From positions 434,001 to 498,000 of the forward strand of contig VRMN01000007.1 of assembly GCA_008690995.1 (NCBI GenBank): 64,000 bases of DNA, written 5' to 3'. Origin of the DNA: Porphyridium purpureum (Eukaryota > Rhodophyta > Bangiophyceae > Porphyridiales > Porphyridiaceae). A program made the translations under genes and the position numbers. This document shows, piece after piece, positions 61,718 to 64,000 of this stretch (positions are counted from its first letter, which is position 1; each line of letters opens with the position of its first letter). The notes under the pieces are model-generated. The model was given only the letters and a program-made list of their open reading frames with translations, was not told where the DNA came from and searched no databases.

Positions 61718-64000
61718 TTATTCTCGGTCGACTTCGCGTGACATACAATACTCGGCGGTTCCAAATTCGTGCTTGTCCATGAGTTCGCCGCCACGATCTT
61801 CATAGAGCTTCCTTGAGCAGCAGTTCCACTCGACCCGATTCCAGTTGAGCTTGCGATCTTGCATGCTTTGAATAACCTCCAGCCGCTGCTTCCAGTCGGT
61901 CGCTTCTATGATCAGCTCAGGTACAACATTATCTTGCCGAGCGTGCAACGAATGGGCAGTTGCGCCCGCATCGTGCTTTGGCCATACCACGAGCTCGCCT
62001 GTGTGCACACCGCAGGAGCCGTTCTGCAGAGCCTTGGGGAGCCATTTGAAACAATTAAAGCATCGCTTCTGCTCCTGTTTTCTCTTTTTCCATAACAAGG
62101 AGTGCACGAGCCGTGATACGGTCGGCTCGTTTGCACTGACGGCCACAAGCCACATTCGATTTTGAGCTCCATTTTGCAAGGTGGAGCGCATCAAAGCCAT
62201 CAGTTGAGAGCTCTCAAACGGGTCGCTGCGTCCGCCAAAACCGCCCCTTGCACCCGGACCAGTAGGAACCGAGTCAAAGTTCATGATAACCAGCCCGTTC
62301 CGATACTGCGTGAGGAGCTCATGCATGAGATTATGCCAATACACCGACATCGCGTCCTCCGTGGCACACTTGCTTGCTAAGAACAGCTCGCGACTTACAT
62401 GCACAATGCGTGATGTGTTGCTCTCTTGTGCGAAATGAAAGTACAACGCAAGGAGATCGCTCTCCACGAGCTTGGCCGGGGCTACTTTGAACGAAAATGA
62501 TACGTAGCGCTCCGGCTTTTCTCTACTCAATGGATCATATGGTCCTCTGAAGGCTTCGAGCTGTTCCGCCAGCATCCTGCGCGCCTCGTTGAGATACATA
62601 TCCTTTAGATCCCAATGCCTTTTAAAAGTCTCTGTCAAGGCTACGTTGCCCATGCGTCCCTGGTACAAGTTCCCAAATATTTCTCTGCTGATGGGGAACA
62701 AGTCGGCACGAAGAGTTGACACATCGTGACTCCACAGATCTTCAAATGCGTGCATAAAATCTCGGTATGTGCGGTATGTTCTGTAGGTTCGCCATGCTTC
62801 TCCATACCTCTGTGAAAACCTCAGCAGCAATGAGAAAGTCTCGCACTCCCGCTGAAAGAGCATTTCGTCCGCTGCTGCATTGTTCGAACCAAAGGCTCTG
62901 AGCAGATGCGGAAGCACGTAATCGTTGATATCTTTTGGCTCTAGCTCCTGGTGTCCCAGCGCAGAAAGCATGGAATTGATTCCGCATCTGCGAAAGAGGC
63001 CTAGCGTTGGGTCACCTGGCCTGAAATATTCTTCTACTGGCCTGTAGAAAAAATCATACTGCGCGTCAGTAAATTCTCTGCGGGCAAGTTGAACCTGAAT
63101 CTGATCTCGTTCGGCGGTCAAATCAATTAGAATCCGACCAGAACAGTTGTGCTGCTTGCGGCCCTGCTCAGAAACCAAGAACAATAACTCGTCGGCACGA
63201 GTAACCATGTTACTCAGAAGACGCGGGTTGCAAGGCCGTTTGTACGGCGCCATTATCGACGCTGCGTTGCGCGACGAAATCAGCAAGTCCTTTTCGTCTG
63301 CAAAATGCTCCAGCACTTCCTGGGCTATCTCGTATGCTTCCTGAGGAACCTGTACTTCTGTCGTTTGGGATGCGAGCTCAAACTTGGCGAGCTTGGAGGA
63401 TAGCCGGAGCAACACAGCCTTGATCTGAGCTGCGCCGTAATTTATCATCAAGTTGGTCACAAACAGCTCAAAGGCACATTTGGAGCACTGGCAGCGCTGG
63501 GTGTCGACCTCCAGCACGGAATTCGGGCGAGCGTGACCAGCAGTACCGAAGACATTGCGCGCTTGTTTCGCGCTCAGCACATGCACGAGCTCCAGGCGGC
63601 CCTTGTATGTCGGAGGGCCCACAAACAATTCCACGTGCATGCGTCGCCTGAACGCCTTGTCAATTTGCTCAGCGTGGTTAGTGGCCACGATCAAAAACAG
63701 ATTGGGAACGTCTTGCACGCCCTCGATGCAGGACAGAATCTGGCTGATAATGGATGAGTTTCCACCACCTTTGCCATCCTCGCGAGACTTTACAAGCCCT
63801 TCCACCTCGTCAATCACCAGGCACGCGAGACGCCACGGAATTGCCTTGGCGCGCTGAGCTAAAGCATAGATCATGCGCTCACTTTCGCCCACGAGCGGCT
63901 TCGAGAATGTTCCCGCCGTCATCGTTTCAGCAATCAGCTCAACCCCGAGCCCCTTGACGAGCTCCAGGATCAGCTGGGTTTTCCCAGTCCCGGGCGGACC
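61718..64000 (-). CDS. AAA+ ATPase, cut by the right edge of the window
   Basis: 760 residues of the C-terminal part are visible; the gene continues beyond the window. The last 24 bases encode the Walker A motif GPPGTGKT on the minus strand. Walker B LACLVIDEVE follows about 55 residues on, then a sensor-1-like VATNH, an arginine-finger region AFRRRM and FVGPP, which together make one AAA module. The next 600 or so residues are not recognised as any family. They include CQCSKC (possible metal ligands), a second nucleotide-domain-like strand (GLVIMNFDSV, then WLVAVSAN), and CFNCFKWLPKALQNGSCGVHTGE, which looks like a zinc-binding knuckle. An in-frame TYR repeat (TYRTYRTYR) sits in the middle. 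Function unknown; ATP-driven remodelling of proteins or nucleic acids is the generic expectation. Confidence 0.8.
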   Translation of the reverse strand, partial: GPPGTGKTQLILELVKGLGVELIAETMTAGTFSKPLVGESERMIYALAQRAKAIPWRLACLVIDEVEGLVKSREDGKGGGNSSIISQILSCIEGVQDVPNLFLIVATNHAEQIDKAFRRRMHVELFVGPPTYKGRLELVHVLSAKQARNVFGTAGHARPNSVLEVDTQRCQCSKCAFELFVTNLMINYGAAQIKAVLLRLSSKLAKFELASQTTEVQVPQEAYEIAQEVLEHFADEKDLLISSRNAASIMAPYKRPCNPRLLSNMVTRADELLFLVSEQGRKQHNCSGRILIDLTAERDQIQVQLARREFTDAQYDFFYRPVEEYFRPGDPTLGLFRRCGINSMLSALGHQELEPKDINDYVLPHLLRAFGSNNAAADEMLFQRECETFSLLLRFSQRYGEAWRTYRTYRTYRDFMHAFEDLWSHDVSTLRADLFPISREIFGNLYQGRMGNVALTETFKRHWDLKDMYLNEARRMLAEQLEAFRGPYDPLSREKPERYVSFSFKVAPAKLVESDLLALYFHFAQESNTSRIVHVSRELFLASKCATEDAMSVYWHNLMHELLTQYRNGLVIMNFDSVPTGPGARGGFGGRSDPFESSQLMALMRSTLQNGAQNRMWLVAVSANEPTVSRLVHSLLWKKRKQEQKRCFNCFKWLPKALQNGSCGVHTGELVVWPKHDAGATAHSLHARQDNVVPELIIEATDWKQRLEVIQSMQDRKLNWNRVEWNCCSRKLYEDRGGELMDKHEFGTAEYCMSREVDRE

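Noticed and set aside
1-64000. CRISPR arrays, bacterial operons, rRNA genes
   Set aside because: No regularly spaced repeats with unique spacers, no polycistronic layout or Shine-Dalgarno starts, and no rRNA-like sequence were seen.

Overview
The window reads as nuclear DNA of a photosynthetic eukaryote, most likely a unicellular red alga of the Porphyridium type (inference). It carries a plastid sedoheptulose-1,7-bisphosphatase whose leader begins MAFV, as red-algal primary-plastid transit peptides often do, with no secretory signal in front. Every recognisable gene is one uninterrupted reading frame, so the genome is intron-poor. The proteins are plainly eukaryotic: RBM28/Nop4, BCD1, a four-domain voltage-gated channel, a CAMK-type kinase and GDP-mannose pyrophosphorylase. 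Several long open frames formally begin at GTG or TTG; I moved these starts to the first credible ATG.

Layout. 1-13.2 kb is accessory: an open-ended unknown ORF, a GC-rich minisatellite leading into a large Plavaka-like (CACTA-related) DNA transposase, a Ty1/copia fossil, an LTR-like repeat and other dispersed repeats. 13.2-15.5 kb holds a fusion of a cyclic-nucleotide-binding domain with a D-lactate-dehydrogenase-type enzyme, and a four-helix MARVEL-like membrane protein. 16.8-22.1 kb holds four small paralogous ORFs on both strands that share a short domain I cannot assign to any known family. 24.3-27.1 kb has SBPase and a two-ACT-domain phosphoserine phosphatase. 29.9-34.3 kb has two convergent nucleolar ribosome-biogenesis genes, RBM28/Nop4 and BCD1. 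36.0-45.5 kb has GDP-mannose pyrophosphorylase, an LPLAT-like protein with a degenerate motif I, and a 2005-residue EEEE-filter calcium-channel-like protein. 45.5-54.6 kb is again gene-poor, with a second copia fossil and its LTR, a heat-shock-element/TATA pair, and simple repeats. 54.7-58.7 kb has a CIPK/CAMKL-like kinase and a rhomboid-family protein with altered active-site motifs. The right edge cuts an AAA+ ATPase gene at its Walker A motif.

How the genes relate. There are no operons, and the neighbours are mostly functionally independent. Two themes stand out. RBM28 and BCD1, 173 bp apart and convergent, both serve rRNA/snoRNP maturation. The channel, the cNMP-binding dehydrogenase and the kinase are all plausible signalling proteins. 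The most novel items are the four-paralog cluster, the cNMP-dehydrogenase fusion, the rhomboid with altered catalytic motifs, and a recurrent GTGTACAGTG motif seen upstream of genes and in one gene-free tract. No tRNA, rRNA or CRISPR was found.
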